This document shows positions 33,531-46,680 of a stretch of 64,000 nucleotides of DNA, piece by piece. This DNA comes from Eumeta japonica (Eukaryota > Arthropoda > Insecta > Lepidoptera > Psychidae). The position numbers were made by a program, and so were the translations under genes. Each line of letters starts with the position of its first letter. Position 1 is the first letter of the stretch. The stretch spans positions 372,001-436,000 of the forward strand of contig BGZK01000147.1 of the NCBI GenBank assembly GCA_005406025.1, given 5' to 3'. Under the pieces are notes generated by a model that was not told the origin of the DNA, searched no databases, and saw only the letters and a program-made list of their open reading frames with translations.

Positions 33531-34129
33531 TGTGAAAGACGAATCTTTCTATATTCACAGGTCAATCTATGTTCACGCCGGTGATATCACGGGTAAAATT
33601 AAATAGTAAACTAAATTTCTCCGTTTTCATCCATGTGGACTAATATAAAAATAATAATATTCCTTAATGAAAAAAAATCGCAAAAGAAAATAATAATGAA
33701 TTCATGTTTATGAATGATTTTATAAAACTAAATAATTAATGTCTAATTTCAATAATACAATTTCTGTAGTAATTTCGTATATTTAATCTACGCTAAATAT
33801 ACGTAATTACTATTTTATTATAAAATCAATGCCTATTCATGTCGTAAGTGTTGAAGTTTGTCTTTGAATAATGCAGACTATATATCACCAACTCAGTTCT
33901 GCCCTAGCTATTGTTCTCGGTTTCGTTTATAAATATTACTAAAAGATGTGTCGCCCCAAAACGTTTTTAAACTCTGCAAATAATGATAAGGCAAACGGAC
34001 AGTAACGTGATCGACAACGGATTCGGGATCGGTATTTTTTGAATTTTGTACCAAAACACAGCTTAAATCTCCTACACGTCTTATCGAGTTAACGACGTCC
34101 AAGTGAATGTGCGTGTGCCAACGAAAAAA

Positions 34130-34290
34130 AAAGCCGTGTCAGCCTCTCAATTGGGTTCAATTAAATCCAATTGAGGCGACGGCCCTCGCACCTTCCCGAG
34201 GACCGCGCTCGGAGCACCCCCCTGGCAAATAGCTGGTGGTGCTGGCGGCGGCGACTTTCCTATGCCGGTGCGGTGGCCGATCATGTATTT
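34130..34290. promoter_or_regulatory. GC-rich island, candidate cis-regulatory element
   Basis: CAATTGGGTTCAATTAAAT and CAATTGAGGCGACGG lead into a GC-rich run (ACCGCGCTCGGAGCACCCCC; GGTGGTGCTGGCGGCGGCG). Two CAATTG palindromes sit 27 bases apart. No coding or repeat evidence. Confidence 0.3.
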
Positions 34291-34959
34291 TTACATCACT
34301 GCCGAAAGGAGGTGTGTTATGTTTTCAAAGAGCTTTTTCGTTATTGCACTTTAATTTCGGAATGTTTGAATGTGTGCGGCATCATTGGAATGTTTAGACT
34401 GGCTCGGGTGAGGTTAGGTTAAATTAAAAAAAAAATATCCCTGGCAAGGGCGACTGTAAGTCGCATCCTGAGGGTCGTATGTAGATATTTCATCCATCAA
34501 GAGTCGCGGCGATTTTTTTGGAGTGTTTCCGACATCGATAGTGGCGGGATAACGACCTGGGAATTCAGACACTTTCATTTTTTTTTAGAAAATAGTTTCG
34601 GTACAAGTTTCAAAAATATCTGAACTTTTGCTATTCTTAAATTTTTAGAGCGGAAAGTTAATGTTCTTCCACATATCTTTCTCTCATAAAAACATGTTTC
34701 GTGAAAGGAAACTCCTTTAATTTAATTTAATTTTTACTACTTATTGTTATAGCTCACATAGTAATACTTTGAGAAAATGTCAAGTGGTACCTATTACGGT
34801 TCAATACAGCCGTACAATAATATACGGTACGATACAGCCTGTATCCGTTGAATTTGGTTTTCAGTGCAACGTATCGGTTTCAAAAAAATGTGTTCCCCCT
34901 TCTTTGATATCGAGTAATCCCTCTGTGAATGATGATCTAAACTCGACCTTATTCTAGAT

Positions 34960-35700
34960 CTTTCGGTTCTGCTTCTATTTCTGTTTCACTGTCGGTTTTG
35001 ATTTCGTTTTCGGTCCCGTTTTAAATTCCAACGGCGCGCGGTGCAGTTGAAGACCCCTATCGCTCTCGATTCCAAAGCCGGTTTCATTTTTAATTTCGAC
35101 TCTCATTTTTAATTTACTACATCGGAGAATCATTCGTCTATTATAACCTCAAAATAAACAGGTAATAAAACATCGCAGAAACTATCGCCCCTTTAAAAAT
35201 TGGATTTCCGAAAACAACAAAAGATAATATTTTTTTATTAGTAATGAAGTTATCAAATAACAATTTCTATGACCCCTAACACAAAAACTGACGGTAGTCT
35301 TGTACAAACTTCCAATCCCCATTTTATCCTGGTTATAGTATGATTGTCATAAACTGTAACACACACTTTTGGTTTTTATTTGAAAAAAAAAAAGCCCAAA
35401 TACATATATCCACGACCTTAACTTCAATTCTAAAGGTACTTCCGTTCAAAATTTCATTTCTCATTTTATTCCTTTGGGGATGAGTTTCCAAACAACCCGT
35501 TTTATTTCTCACTTACATCGTTTTGGGAAAATTTTGTGTAAAATTTAAAGACTCGGCGCTTTCGGCTGTGCGTTTATCAGTCCGTCGGTCAGCCAACTAG
35601 TTTCTTTTTTTGTACACGTACAGACACATATATAGATATCCTAAGAAATGATAAGTTCTAAAGCAAAACAACAAATAACAAAAATCCGAGTCTGAGCTGG
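34960..35700. repeat. Mixed lepidopteran repeat remnants
   Basis: A GATTCC-type patch (34965-35120) is followed by CTGACGGTAGTCTTGTACAA and CCGTTCAAAATTTCATTTCTC segments of the kind that end lepidopteran dispersed repeats. No gene is present. Confidence 0.45.
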
Positions 35701-36419
35701 GCTCGCGCTAAGGAACCCGAATGGAATGAAAGTTTAGGGACTTTAATTCGATTTATTACATATTTCTCTAAATGCCTAGCACAAATACATTGCGTGGTAC
35801 TACGGATCCTTTAATGCACGAGTCCGACTCGCACTTGTTAAAACACTCGAGCAACTCAAAATCAGCGCGTATGCTGTATGCGACATAGACTTAGTGATTA
35901 GCATTGATTTCCCTAATTCTTGACCATGCGTTTTCTGCAAATTTTTAACTTACGTGTATCTCAGCGGAATACTTCAAAGATTCATGCGAAATAATTAACT
36001 GTTAACTGTTAAAGTTAAAAACTAAACACATCAAAATACTCTGTTTTAATTTCACAATTGGCAGTTAATTAAGATAAATATAATTGGCATTTGTGTGGCC
36101 GTGTGGAAGTTAAAATTTTATTTGAGTTTATTATAAACAAAATAATAAAAAAATTATAACTAACCAACGATAAGAAACTCCATCTTTTCTTTTTGTATAT
36201 TTTATAAAGTAATTTGTACAAAATTTAAAGATTCGATTAGGAATTTTTATGTTGTCCTCCTGACAGCTTGCTCTCCATATATTTATTAACCGTGGTGACT
36301 ACACTACAGGAAGCCCTAGTAATTTAAAAGGATCCTTAAAAAGAACCAAACCCTTGATAGTTTTTATTGAACTTTTGTTCACGGCTTCGCTCGTATGGTC
36401 ATGGAATGAATTGCTACAT

Positions 36420-36740
36420 CTTTTATATCGATTGATGACGTCGTGACCATTATGGCCTCGATTCCACTTCGCATGCTCGATTTCGTCTCGATTTTTGTAA
36501 TAATTTCGGTACTGTTTCCGATAGCGATTCCGGTCTATTTTTGATTCCATTCTAATAAACTATCCTATTTTTGAAGGGTTTTCAGACAGGTACCCTAAAT
36601 ATTTCTGCAATAAAAGTACCCTAAATATAGCCGCGTAAGCTCTTCTACTTTCCATTGAAAGCTGCACCGTGGTCGGTTCAGTTGTTTCAAAGATACCTCG
36701 GATAAACAGACAGATAGAAAAGGGTTATTTTCTTTCATAT
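36420..36740 (+). repeat. GATTCC patch plus repeat tail, copy
   Basis: CGATTCCACTTCGCATGCTC and TTTCCGATAGCGATTCCGG are followed by GGTACCCTAAATATTTCTGC, CACCGTGGTCGGTTCAG and AAACAGACAGATAG. The order is the same as at 24.9-25.4 kb, so patch and tail probably belong to one element. Confidence 0.6.
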
Positions 36741-37129
36741 TATATTTAACTTGACAATTATCATGAACACTATAAAAAAGGATCAGCCAAATCGTTATAG
36801 CCGTTTTTGAGAATAACGAAGATCAATTGATTTCTACACACATAGATTATCTTACGATATCCACAACCTTCTATTATCTCTCACACAATTCTGATCAGCC
36901 TGTTCTCTATTCAAATATGTTGCCATATGCCATATCTAGACACGCGACAGCGTGTCAAGCCAAGTTCAAGCAAAGGAACTGGCTAGCCAGCGCCGAGTGT
37001 AATATTACACGAACTATTTGGTGCCACTTTTGACCCTTCTATTTTGAGTTATAGACGTGACATAAACACATAAAACTACGTGTGTTTAATTATATCCATA
37101 AGGATTATTATATCTAGAATTACAATTAT

Positions 37130-37640
37130 GTCTAGAAGCCCCAATTTCATGAAGCTAGCTCAAACGGTTAGTAAAAATATAAAGGTCAAAAAGTCGTAAA
37201 TTTTAGCACTGACTGATTGACTGACATGTAGTACCTAAATCTAACCTACTTCCAGATGACCTAGAAGGATGAAATTTAGAATCCAGCTCGATAATTGTGT
37301 GTAAGCGTAGGAAAAATCTAAAAATAAAAAAGTTAAAAAATAGGGGGCGTCCCCATACAATTTTTTTTTTATTGTAGCGTTGCAACCGTTACAACGTTAC
37401 AAGCAGATAATTGAAACTATCCCAATATATGTATTATGATATAACATAAAAAAGAAAACCATGCTGCGGAAACGCAAAAAAAAACATTAAATCTCAATAC
37501 CTGCCTAGTTTTCTTTACAAAAAGTAATGATATCTCACCAAAAACATAAATGTAAAAAAGTAGAGCCGAGTTCAATACAAAAATTATACTTGGCTCACAT
37601 GATCTCACATTTTTTTTTAAATAACAGCAATTGTTATAGG
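37130..37640. repeat. Dispersed lepidopteran repeat
   Basis: The stretch GACTGATTGACTGACATGTA, CTACTTCCAGATGACCTAG, GGATGAAATTTAGAATCC and AAAAAATAGGGGGCGTCCCC is a word order I recognise from lepidopteran intergenic DNA. No coding capacity and the family is not named. Confidence 0.5.
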
Positions 37641-37978
37641 TATTCAATAAAGCAAAGAAGTAGAGTTTAATACTTGTTCATAATGTTATTTTATTCCTAT
37701 AAATACATGTTTGGATTTTGCATAGAACTTGGCACTCATTTAGATCTCCATTCTTTTTGCGGCGAAGCCCACAGCCAAGCATAATTTTTGTATTGAACTT
37801 GGCTCTCCTTTTTTACATTTATGTTTTTGCCGAGTACATTGTTTTCTATTAGTAGACTATCGCGATGCGATAGGAGAGACCGCCCGCCCGAATTCAAAAC
37901 GACGGTAAGCGCGCTGTGATTGGTCAAGCGGTACGGAAACGAAGCGCATGCTTCTTTTTTCTCGTTTCACCAGTTGCT

Positions 37979-38190
37979 TCCGCGGACAGTGGCGGCGCTA
38001 GGCGTCGGCGACGTCGGCGACCGCCGACGGCCTCGCGCCTGAAGGGGCCTCGCAAACAAAAAAGTTTTGCCTACAAGTTATTAAAAAGAAGCCTCGCAAA
38101 AAGTTTTGCCTACAAGTTATTAAAAAGAGGCCTCGCAAACCTGATGTCGCCGACGTCCACGAGTGGTGTAGCGCCGCCACTGTCCGCGGA
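37979..38190. mobile_element. hAT-type MITE with 8-bp target duplication
   Basis: Perfect terminal inverted repeats CAGTGGCGGCGCTA (left, from 37987) and TAGCGCCGCCACTG (right, to 38182) are flanked on both sides by TCCGCGGA (37979-37986 and 38183-38190). The 8-bp duplication and the CAGTGGCGG start are hallmarks of hAT elements. The 196-bp interior contains two tandem copies of a segment beginning GCCTCGCAAA (38047 and 38091; a third GCCTCGC at 38130). No transposase. Confidence 0.88.
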
Positions 38191-38819
38191 TGTGTGGTAG
38201 AATTTAGAGGCAGTTTACGTCAGCAGGCGAACACCTCAAAAGGCGGTAGTAATGTAATGAATTAGATTTTTTTTGTAGAACTCCTACCACGGGGACCGAG
38301 CGAGTGGGTTTAATAAAATAAGTTTGCTTCAAACACAACAACTTACCTTTCGGGATCGATTTCCAGTACACAGATATTTTGGCACACCAACGTACCTAAG
38401 CTATATACTAGTATAGTATAGTAATATAAAATAATTTGAGAACAAATTCTATTTTAGTATTTAGTGGTATAAATGAGTATGTGTAAAAATATTTCGTAAA
38501 AATACTTTTGACTCTTCGTGTTATAATAAATATTAAGTCCAAATATTTTAATTAATATTAATTATAATTATTGTATAATATATATATTATTACGAAATAT
38601 GGACACAATGGGCAATTTTTTGAAATCAATATTGTTAACCGAACGTTTTAAATGTTATTAAAAATACAATTGTTATTATCATTTTACAGTTTTATATAGT
38701 AATCGTGATGCCAGATATCTTATGTAACATTTGCGGACGCACCTACATCGGTCACGATCCTTTTTTCAGTGTCTATTAAACGCTGAGTGTTCAAATTTTA
38801 AACATAGTCACAGTTGGTG

Positions 38820-39070
38820 TAGACGTGTAAGCTCTTCATCAGCTCACCGCAAATGGTTCCGCACGCTGGCTCGTTGTGTCGAGGACCGCTAACGACCCAT
38901 TTTACCGATGGCACGGAGCGAATAATACTAATTGGACCTGGATTAAAAAACTCGTTGGACGATCCGTTCGTGGATTGAACCCAGAACTTTCCGGTTCTAG
39001 AGCAACAACACTCTTGACCATCGATCGGCCTCCGTCGCTGCTTGACCAGTCATTGATTGTCGACGAGATG
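38820..39070 (-). mobile_element. tRNA-derived SINE, minus strand
   Basis: On the minus strand GATGGTCAAGAGTGTTGTTG (A-box side) and TTCTGGGTTCAATCCACG (B box) are followed by ATTCGCTCCGTGCCATCGG and GTTAGCGGTCCTCG, the same body as the 30.2 kb copy. Confidence 0.8.
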
Positions 39071-39988
39071 ACTATAATATGATACATAGGAAGATGCTAA
39101 ATACAGAAGAGAATACAAAATCATTTCCGAGCATCTACGGAACCAAAATTAATGCGAGTAAATCGAGTAAGTTTGTTTAATGTCAAAATTTGAATATCTG
39201 TAAAAACAAATAAGAAAACAGACTCCAAACAAATGGTCTTACTATTAAAAGTATTCTCTTTGCTTATTCATCTTCATTACGGTCATGGACAATATAGCAG
39301 AGAAAGGGAGAGACATTTATAAGCGCTGCCATCGCAAATCAACAACGGCGTAAGTATGCGTCTATTACTGTCGCTAGAGTTTGCGGTATCAATTGTATCA
39401 ATATACAATTGATACCCAACTCTGGTTCGTTTATAATTTATGTATATAATAAAACAGAAGATAGATAACTCTGTATATTAAAAATATTTGCGAAAATTCT
39501 ACTCTGGGGATATTATAGACACATTGTCGGAATACATTTCAATGTTTTTAGATTTTTTTTTGATCTGTCTACCTGTGGATTTGTATGCGTACTTCCCAAA
39601 AACTACTGGATAGAATTTCATGAAATTTAGCAGAACTTATACTCCAGATAAGCATATAGGATAGTTTTTATCTCGTCTAGCTCCTTTTCTTTTAACATTG
39701 AACAGAACCGTAATCTAGATCGAGACCAGAATTGGCATCAAAAGCGGTGATTGGAATCGAAAGCAGCAATAAAATCCAGATGGTAGACAAGGTGCGTGTC
39801 CAGTCGATATAAAAAAATGTAGGAATTCATTGTATGTACGCGCGGGCGGAGAGTTGCGGGCGAAAGCTAATACATAATATCTGAAAAATATGATTCAGTC
39901 CTTCGGTGAGGAGTAAGTTTGAGTAGCCAGCTTTTTTATCGATGACCAAATTAAATATAGTACTAATAAAACACCCTTAAAACGGTTT

Positions 39989-40343
39989 TAACAGGTAGCG
40001 CCGGTCCCGGGCCTGGTGCAGGTTGGACCGAGATTGTTTTTTCAGCGCCCTCAAGGTACTGCTCTAATTTTCCGGAAATTCTAATTCGGCTTTATGACAA
40101 GTAAATAATAATTATTAATTTTTCAAAATAAGTTTTTATTGTAAACATCAACACATATTAAGCTTAAATTAAACTAAGTAACTTCAAGTATCGTAACACT
40201 GTTCTAGAGCAACATCAAAATTTTATTTTTTTTTTTTGCTGAAAATTGTCTTTTGCATTTGGTTTTTCAGCGCCTCTACGTACATGGCGCCTAGACCAAC
40301 CGCTTCATTCGCTCTACTCGTCAGCCGGCGCTGATAACAGGTA
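39989..40343. mobile_element. MITE with 8-9 bp target duplication
   Basis: TAACAGGTA occurs at 39989-39997 and 40335-40343. Between the copies the ends are inverted: left AGCGCCGGTCCCGG, right CAGCCGGCGCTGA. Subterminal inverted similarity extends inside: GGTTGGACCGA on the left, AGACCAACC on the right, and CAGCGCC words in both halves. The AT-rich core has no frame. An 8-9 bp duplication suggests the hAT or P superfamily. Confidence 0.75.
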
Positions 40344-41544
40344 ATTTTTTTTTGTTGATCATGCAAACGACAAAAGCGTTCTTAAATTATTCGGTGTTCT
40401 TTAAAATTTAAAGTAAGAAATTTATTAAACAATATGTTTGATCTTAAACAATTGTAATATATTAATCAAAAATTATATCTTCGAATAGGTATGGTATAAT
40501 AACACGGAGAAAACTTTAATATTTTCTCTTGGGAATTATGTCAGTAATAATTAAAACGGGCAGATTATAGAAAAAAATATATATTTATATATGACTCATA
40601 AAGTACGATAAAAAAATAAGGCGGCGATCTAAAAAGGGATACTGGTTCAATATCTACTTATGAAAATATTTCCACATATTAATGCGATGTATAGAAGACT
40701 TTTATTTGTAATTATATAAAAACTCAATGCTTCAAGAGTTATTATTAATATTCAGTGATATACAAATTCATAATAATGGAAGCCGCATCAAACCAATTAC
40801 AATTTTGATTTTGCACACAAAAACTAATATAATAGCAGATATAGGTACGGTCAAAAATGATGCGAAATGGTTTCGCATTTAATCATACCCTTCTCTCTTC
40901 TAGGTAAATATTGTGGGATCGGGTGTTAACAAAACAGAAGGGACTTGATAGCGGAGTTGCCAAATCTTTATCATTGTCGGTATTTACTCCAGTTCGTTAT
41001 CTTAACCAAAATACATAAAAAGAAAGGCACAAAATAAAATCTCAATACCTTTGCATTTAGATTAGAAATCTCTTTGTATTTTTTGCAAATGAATTTTAAT
41101 ACATTTAATGCTCGCAAATTTACGTTATATCCAGACGCAAGTTTCAATAATTTTTCATATATAAATATACAATTTTCCATACAAAAAATCTTATTATTAC
41201 CATGGCTTTTAATTTTTGTGTAAGTGTACCACGGATTCCGCTGATATTTTAAGCTATAAAGCATGCAACAAACAGGTAGAATAAGATAAAAAAATAACAA
41301 TACTTACAGTACAACCATTTCCGCAAAAAATCTTCTCTTGTATATTTCGCCTATACGAAACTGGGAAAAACAAAACAGTTCGTTACAACATCCTGGTGTA
41401 GTTAACACAACAGCTCAAAAGCTTTCGATCCAAGCATGCATGAGTTGCAATATGGATGTACACGATTACGATGCGAGTCCGAAATCATGATACACATGTA
41501 GGCAGCTTAAAAGCTCGCAACTTACTACACAAAGTATGGAATGT

Positions 41545-41690
41545 AAACAGGAGGTGCTCGCGTCCCCGCCAGTCAATTGTAGTATAAGCCGATCGGCCAA
41601 TGAGGAACGAGAATCAGTTTAGGCCCCGCCTTTCTGCCAATCGTGATGGAGAAAATATGATAATACCGTCCAATAACCAACAGGAAAATA
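41545..41690. promoter_or_regulatory. CCAAT/GC-box cluster, candidate promoter or enhancer
   Basis: Within 150 bases lie GATCGGCCAATGAGG, AGGCCCCGCCTTTCTG, CTGCCAATCGTGATGG and CCGTCCAATAACC: three CCAAT words and one GC box. No gene start is seen next to it. Confidence 0.35.
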
Positions 41691-42067
41691 CTGAATTACA
41701 GTCCGAATTTACAGGTTAGCTATAAGAAATTTGCTGACAGTAGCAATTGTTAGATAGGTAGTTTTTCAGCGGACTAAGGGATACTAAGGGATAGAACCAA
41801 CTCTCCTTAGGTTCTTTCAAAGATAGGGAGATGAAATAAGGAGTAAATGGAGAAGACCTATTTTTCAACTTGTTCCACAAATACATGCTAACATAAAAAT
41901 AAGTTTTAATGCTATCTTAGAAAGGAAAACGTTTTCAGTACATAAAAAAACATTGTAACTCTATTAAATTTACTGATAGATTCAATGTGTAAAATCAACG
42001 TAATTCTTCAATTCGTGCGTAAACATAACAATGCACGCAGGGTATCTGCATAGGAGATATATAATGT

Positions 42068-42275
42068 ACTAGCTGTCCCGCCCGCTTCGCTAGGTAATTT
42101 TTATTTATAAATAAAATGGCGAAGGATTTACGGAATTCGAAAAATGAGTAGCCTAGAACCATCTACAAATCATTCCGCATCGAATAATCCCAATCCCATG
42201 TCTGTACGTTTAGTAGTTTTTACGTGATTGGCGAACAAAGACAACCTATTTTCATTATATATGTATAGATTCAGT
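42068..42275 (+). repeat. Dispersed lepidopteran repeat tail
   Basis: ACTAGCTGTCCCGCCCGCTT and then GTAGCCTAGAACCATC, ATTCCGCATCGAATAATCCC, GTTTAGTAGTTTTTACGTGA and CGAACAAAGACAACC. This 'actagctg..cgcttcgc' word order is a very common lepidopteran repeat. Confidence 0.65.
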
Positions 42276-43329
42276 CGTCAGAACGTGGCCACTCTATTAC
42301 TTTCCAATGAATTGCATAAGAATTATCAAGGAATAAGGTTTTACAACTGCATTGAAATTTTATGTAAGTCGATGAAAATAAATATAAGATATCAACTCGT
42401 TTATTAGAGTAGATATTGCGACGGTAGGTCATTATTTAGATGTAAAATAAACGAAAACAAATACAAAATATGTTAGTAATCTTGACTAGTTGATTAAGTG
42501 ATAATTGCACTAGACAAAACTAATTTATGTATACACGCACACAAAATATTGATTAAAAATTGCACAATAATTAAATACAGTTGAGATATTTAATAGATGC
42601 CGCTTCTATTCGAAGTCTAATGCATCTTTTTGATTGTACTGTGTACTCGTTTCCTGGACCCTTTATGTGCGTAAATTAAAACTCAACAATGACTTGCCGA
42701 ATTTGATTTCGCTCTCGCATATCGATCTCAGTCCTGGCTTTTATTCTAGTCAGTTTGACCGCCGGCTTCGGTCTTCCCTTGGACATTGCTCCTATTTTTT
42801 TTTAAATTAACTATACCGCTTCGTATTTTAGCAAGTTTAAGATGTCTACGTAAAATTTAATTACAAACCGTTTAAACATTTCGAAAATTAGCTCGTATAA
42901 ACAAATAGACAGACTGAATTTTCATCTTGGACGTAGATTTGTATAAGCAAATCTACGCGTATATTGATAGAAATACGATTGTTTTCAGTAAGTAGGTGAA
43001 CCTTAAAATGTCACTTTGTTGAATGTTTGTGATTTTACTCTCATTGAGAAATTGAAGTTATTGTGTTTTAGCGTCCCATTTGATATTAAGAAGCTAAAGA
43101 TACCTCGTACGTCTCTTTACTAGAGTGTCTGAACTATCAATTGCTCGTCTATTAATCGTCCATTATTTATAGATATTTAACTTAAAAGATATAATTTTTT
43201 TTTTGAACGACTGCAAATATATAGGTAATCGTAAAAATGACCAATCACCCTGAGTAGAGCTGCATTGGTAATTTAATAGTTCTTTGTAAAACGCTTTATG
43301 TTGTAGAAAGTACATCGTACCTACTCACC

Positions 43330-43450
43330 TATATAGAAGTACGAAGGTATTGCGCAGGAGTGGCGTTCGAGGGGTGAGCGATGCGGGCGCCCGTTAACCG
43401 CGGAGAGCGAAATCGACTCTCGCATGGGAAATGTCGTTGGATGGAGTGGG
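43330..43450. promoter_or_regulatory. GC-rich island with Gcm-type site
   Basis: A compact island containing ATGCGGGC (43381-43388, matching the Gcm consensus AT(G/A)CGGG(T/C)), CGTTAACCGCGGAG and GCATGGGAAATG. About 14 kb upstream of gcm. Candidate enhancer by inference. Confidence 0.3.
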
Positions 43451-45019
43451 ATATATACGTAACGGCTTAGTTGGTTTTGTATATAATTTGATAGAATTTG
43501 ATTGTGTGACTGATATACACACATAATTGAAATAAGAGCTGGTAATTATTGAATTAATTTTATATACAGTTTCATGATATGGCTTTTAAACTCGATGAAA
43601 ATAAAATTAACTCCTATAGCTAGGAGTTAAATTGAACACCTATTGAAAGCAACAGCCAATAGCATTCAGACGAGTGATTGGTTCAAATCCAGTATTGCGA
43701 TGTCATCTAAGTGCATGCCCAGTGTGGCGATTAGCGCACAGTCTACAAATAGTGGCATAATTTTATGGAGTCCTTTGAGAAAAGGCTACGCTGAAATCTA
43801 ACAAGCGCATTTAGTCGATAAAACAAATCTGGCCAAAATAGTTTTTTCGTTTTCAAATAAACGCTTTGGACATATTGGTCAAATACTTCACATATATAAA
43901 CATCAAAGAAAGAAGATGGCTCCGACTTAAAGATACTTAAACCAGTTGAAAATAATTAGAGAAGTGTATTTATAAATAATATAACCAGCAATTCAATTAG
44001 TTTTTTTTTTAGTGTTACACAAATCGACTATGCAATTTTTTAAGTGGGGCACCAAAACACATATGGCAGTTTACTTCAGAGATCGCACGATCACAAAAAC
44101 ATATAGCTTAGAAGTGTTCAATTTCGCGAATTGGCCTCTTCCGGCGGAGGACGAGCTCATTGGTACACGCGGTCGCTTAGTTTGGGCGTCAATTGATATG
44201 AGACCGACCTCTCGGAGGCCTACAGATCGTCCCGTACTCACGACAGAGGTTGTGGTTCAATGTTATTTACACGTGACACATCACCGACCTCGTGGATAGA
44301 GGATGGTGATAGCGAACAATAGAATTTTAGTCTTAAGGACATCCATCATGTCCCGCCTGTAACAATAAATTTTGTATTTGGACGACAGCAAAAATATTAG
44401 TCAGCGAGTCGAATGTTGTATATTTTATAAGCACAATGAAGTTGTGGATAAATACCTAATTGTTATTATATTGGGAACAGTGAATTACGGTTTTTTTTAA
44501 TTATATATTTATCCATATGTTTGAAAAATTAAAAAGTGGCCAATAGCATGTCAGACCATGCTCATTATAGGGTCCCGAAGTCATTATTATAAAGAAATGG
44601 ACTACAGATGAAAAGAGAGTGCGTTGTTAAACTTTTTCCATGATTCCCGCACAGAATAAATAGTTATAAGCACTAGTGAAAATTGAAGTGCATCAACAAA
44701 AGAGCGTATCTTCATGGAATTTACATATTTTTGTTAAGAAGCGCAGTTTTTTTGGCAATAACTAATAAACAGTATATCCAACCATGTTCAAAAAAATTTT
44801 CGTTGAAAGTATTTATTAAGCTTTACCTTTCTTCCTTTTTTCATTTTTTTTGAGTTTCACGGTTTAGGAAATAGAGTAAAGGATGGACACAGTTTTTTCA
44901 ATTTTCGCAGCGATTATTTCTGAAATTATTCACGTAATCAGAAAAATAACTTACAAACCTTAAAATATTTTTAAGAGAACTGTCGAAATATGTGCTATTC
45001 GTTAAGATTTGTTAAAAAA

Positions 45020-45240
45020 AAATTATCAGCTTCTGTTAACCCCATTATCCCCCTAGAAATACTTATTTTTGTTACTTAACCACAAAATTAAGTGGTGTCT
45101 TATACAAGGCACCTACACTATAAATTTCATTATTATAATTCTTGTAGTTTTTGAATAAGATGCTTGTAACATGCAGATGGACGGACGGACATGACGAAAC
45201 TATAAGGGTTCCGTTTTTTATATTTTATCTCGGAATCCTA
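45020..45240 (+). repeat. 'gggttccgttttt' lepidopteran repeat
   Basis: CCCCATTATCCCCCTAG, TACAAGGCACCTACACTA, then ATGCAGATGGACGGACGGAC, ATGACGAAACTATAAGGG and TTCCGTTTTTTAT. This tail is highly typical of lepidopteran dispersed repeats. Confidence 0.7.
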
Positions 45241-46202
45241 AAAAAATATTACAAACAATAAAAAAAATTAAAATAAATTTAATTATTACAAAAAAAAAAT
45301 GGTACAATAAACTTTTTAAAAATATTAAACTTCTCCATTTGTTCATGAATGATTGATAAACATAATTATTAGGCGCAAAAACAACAATAATTAAACATTT
45401 GATATAACGCAAAAACTGCAGTAATGAAACATAATTTTAAGATACCTTCACGTCTCTTAAAATAGATAAGACTATTTTTCGCTGAAGACTTACTTCTAGA
45501 TTTGACTATCAGTATTATGGGGCAATATGTAGACCGGAGTCATAGCCTGTGGTCATGCACGAACTAAATTTGTTTTTCCAATGAATTGTGACAAAATAGA
45601 CAAAGGTGTTTTAAAAAAAAGTACGCTTCTTTTGTCAAGGCCGGTAACGCACTAGTGCCTCGCCTAGAGTTGCGGTTAACCACGGGCGACGGTGACCATC
45701 TCTAGTGGCCCGCATGTTCTTTTGCTCCTTAAAATTCATATACCAAAAAAAAATCTCAGACGAGCGTAGCTCCCGGCTACCCTTAGGGTTTGGATTTAAA
45801 AATAAGCATTATTTTTATACGACTGCAGCAAAGCCCAAAAGGACGGCCATGTGACTTACAAGTATGTATGTCCGTTACTACGTTTCTTCGTAACTGTTAA
45901 ACTTATAAAGCGATTTCCATACGTTATACACCGTTACATCTGTTTTGATGGCGCAAATATAATTGGATTTAATGAAAAAAGAAAAACGAAATGTCATATT
46001 TTTTGACGTCGAATTGAGCGTCTTATTTTATTTTCCAAGCCTATCGGGGGGTATCAAAATGAAGGATTTTAATATGCAATTGTATACATTTTATGTGACC
46101 ATAAAATTATATAGAACTTATATGTTTAAAATTGATTGGCGGGACTCAATGGGACAGAATGGGGCCCGCAGGCTTTTAATTTCTTTTCACTTTGGCAAAA
46201 AG

Positions 46203-46239
46203 ATTATTTTACGTTATGTATTACTTAACGTAAAATAAT
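46203..46239. repeat. Short perfect hairpin
   Basis: ATTATTTTACGTTA (46203-46216) pairs with TAACGTAAAATAAT (46226-46239), a 14-bp perfect stem with a 9-base loop. Function unknown. Confidence 0.6.
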
Positions 46240-46584
46240 TCAACAACGTAACAAGGCAAAATAAAAACATTTAGTATACAGACTTATTTTTGTCTTGGCG
46301 AACATACATTTACCTCTTTTATATTTAGACTTATCTACCTGTTGTTTGTTTTCTACTTTATAAAGTAATTTTTTTTTGTACCGCTTCGGGTTTTTTAATT
46401 GCTATTTTATGTCAAATGAACTCTATACCGTTCATTACTTCATGCCGCTATTATAGTTAAGAGCTGATTGAGGGCCGCTAAAGCGACCGTTGTTACCAAT
46501 GAGATGTCAAGTCTGAGACCGAGAACTTTTAGCAGCAAAAAGGGAGAGTAATTTAATTTGGTTTAAGCTCAAAACTCATTGTTT

Positions 46585-46680
46585 AATGCGCCTGAACTTA
46601 TACGAGCGAAGACGGTGTCTTTTGGTTCGAAGGCGGTGCTCTTAGCCACTGAATTACCACAACTTTTGTTCAATTACCTG
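46585..46680 (-). mobile_element. tRNA-derived SINE fragment, minus strand
   Basis: On the minus strand GTGGTAATTCAGTGGCTAAG, then GAGCACCGCCTTCGAACC, then AAAAGACACCGTC: the same 5' half as the 7.2 kb copy. Confidence 0.65.

Noticed and set aside
44012..44299. 95-codon plus-strand frame
   Set aside because: No recognisable protein. The right half looks like a diverged repeat (GAGACCGACCTCTCGG and CACCGACCTCGTGG words).
45963..46238. 91-codon plus-strand frame ending in a palindrome
   Set aside because: AT-rich, no family, ends inside a perfect hairpin; likely chance within a repeat.
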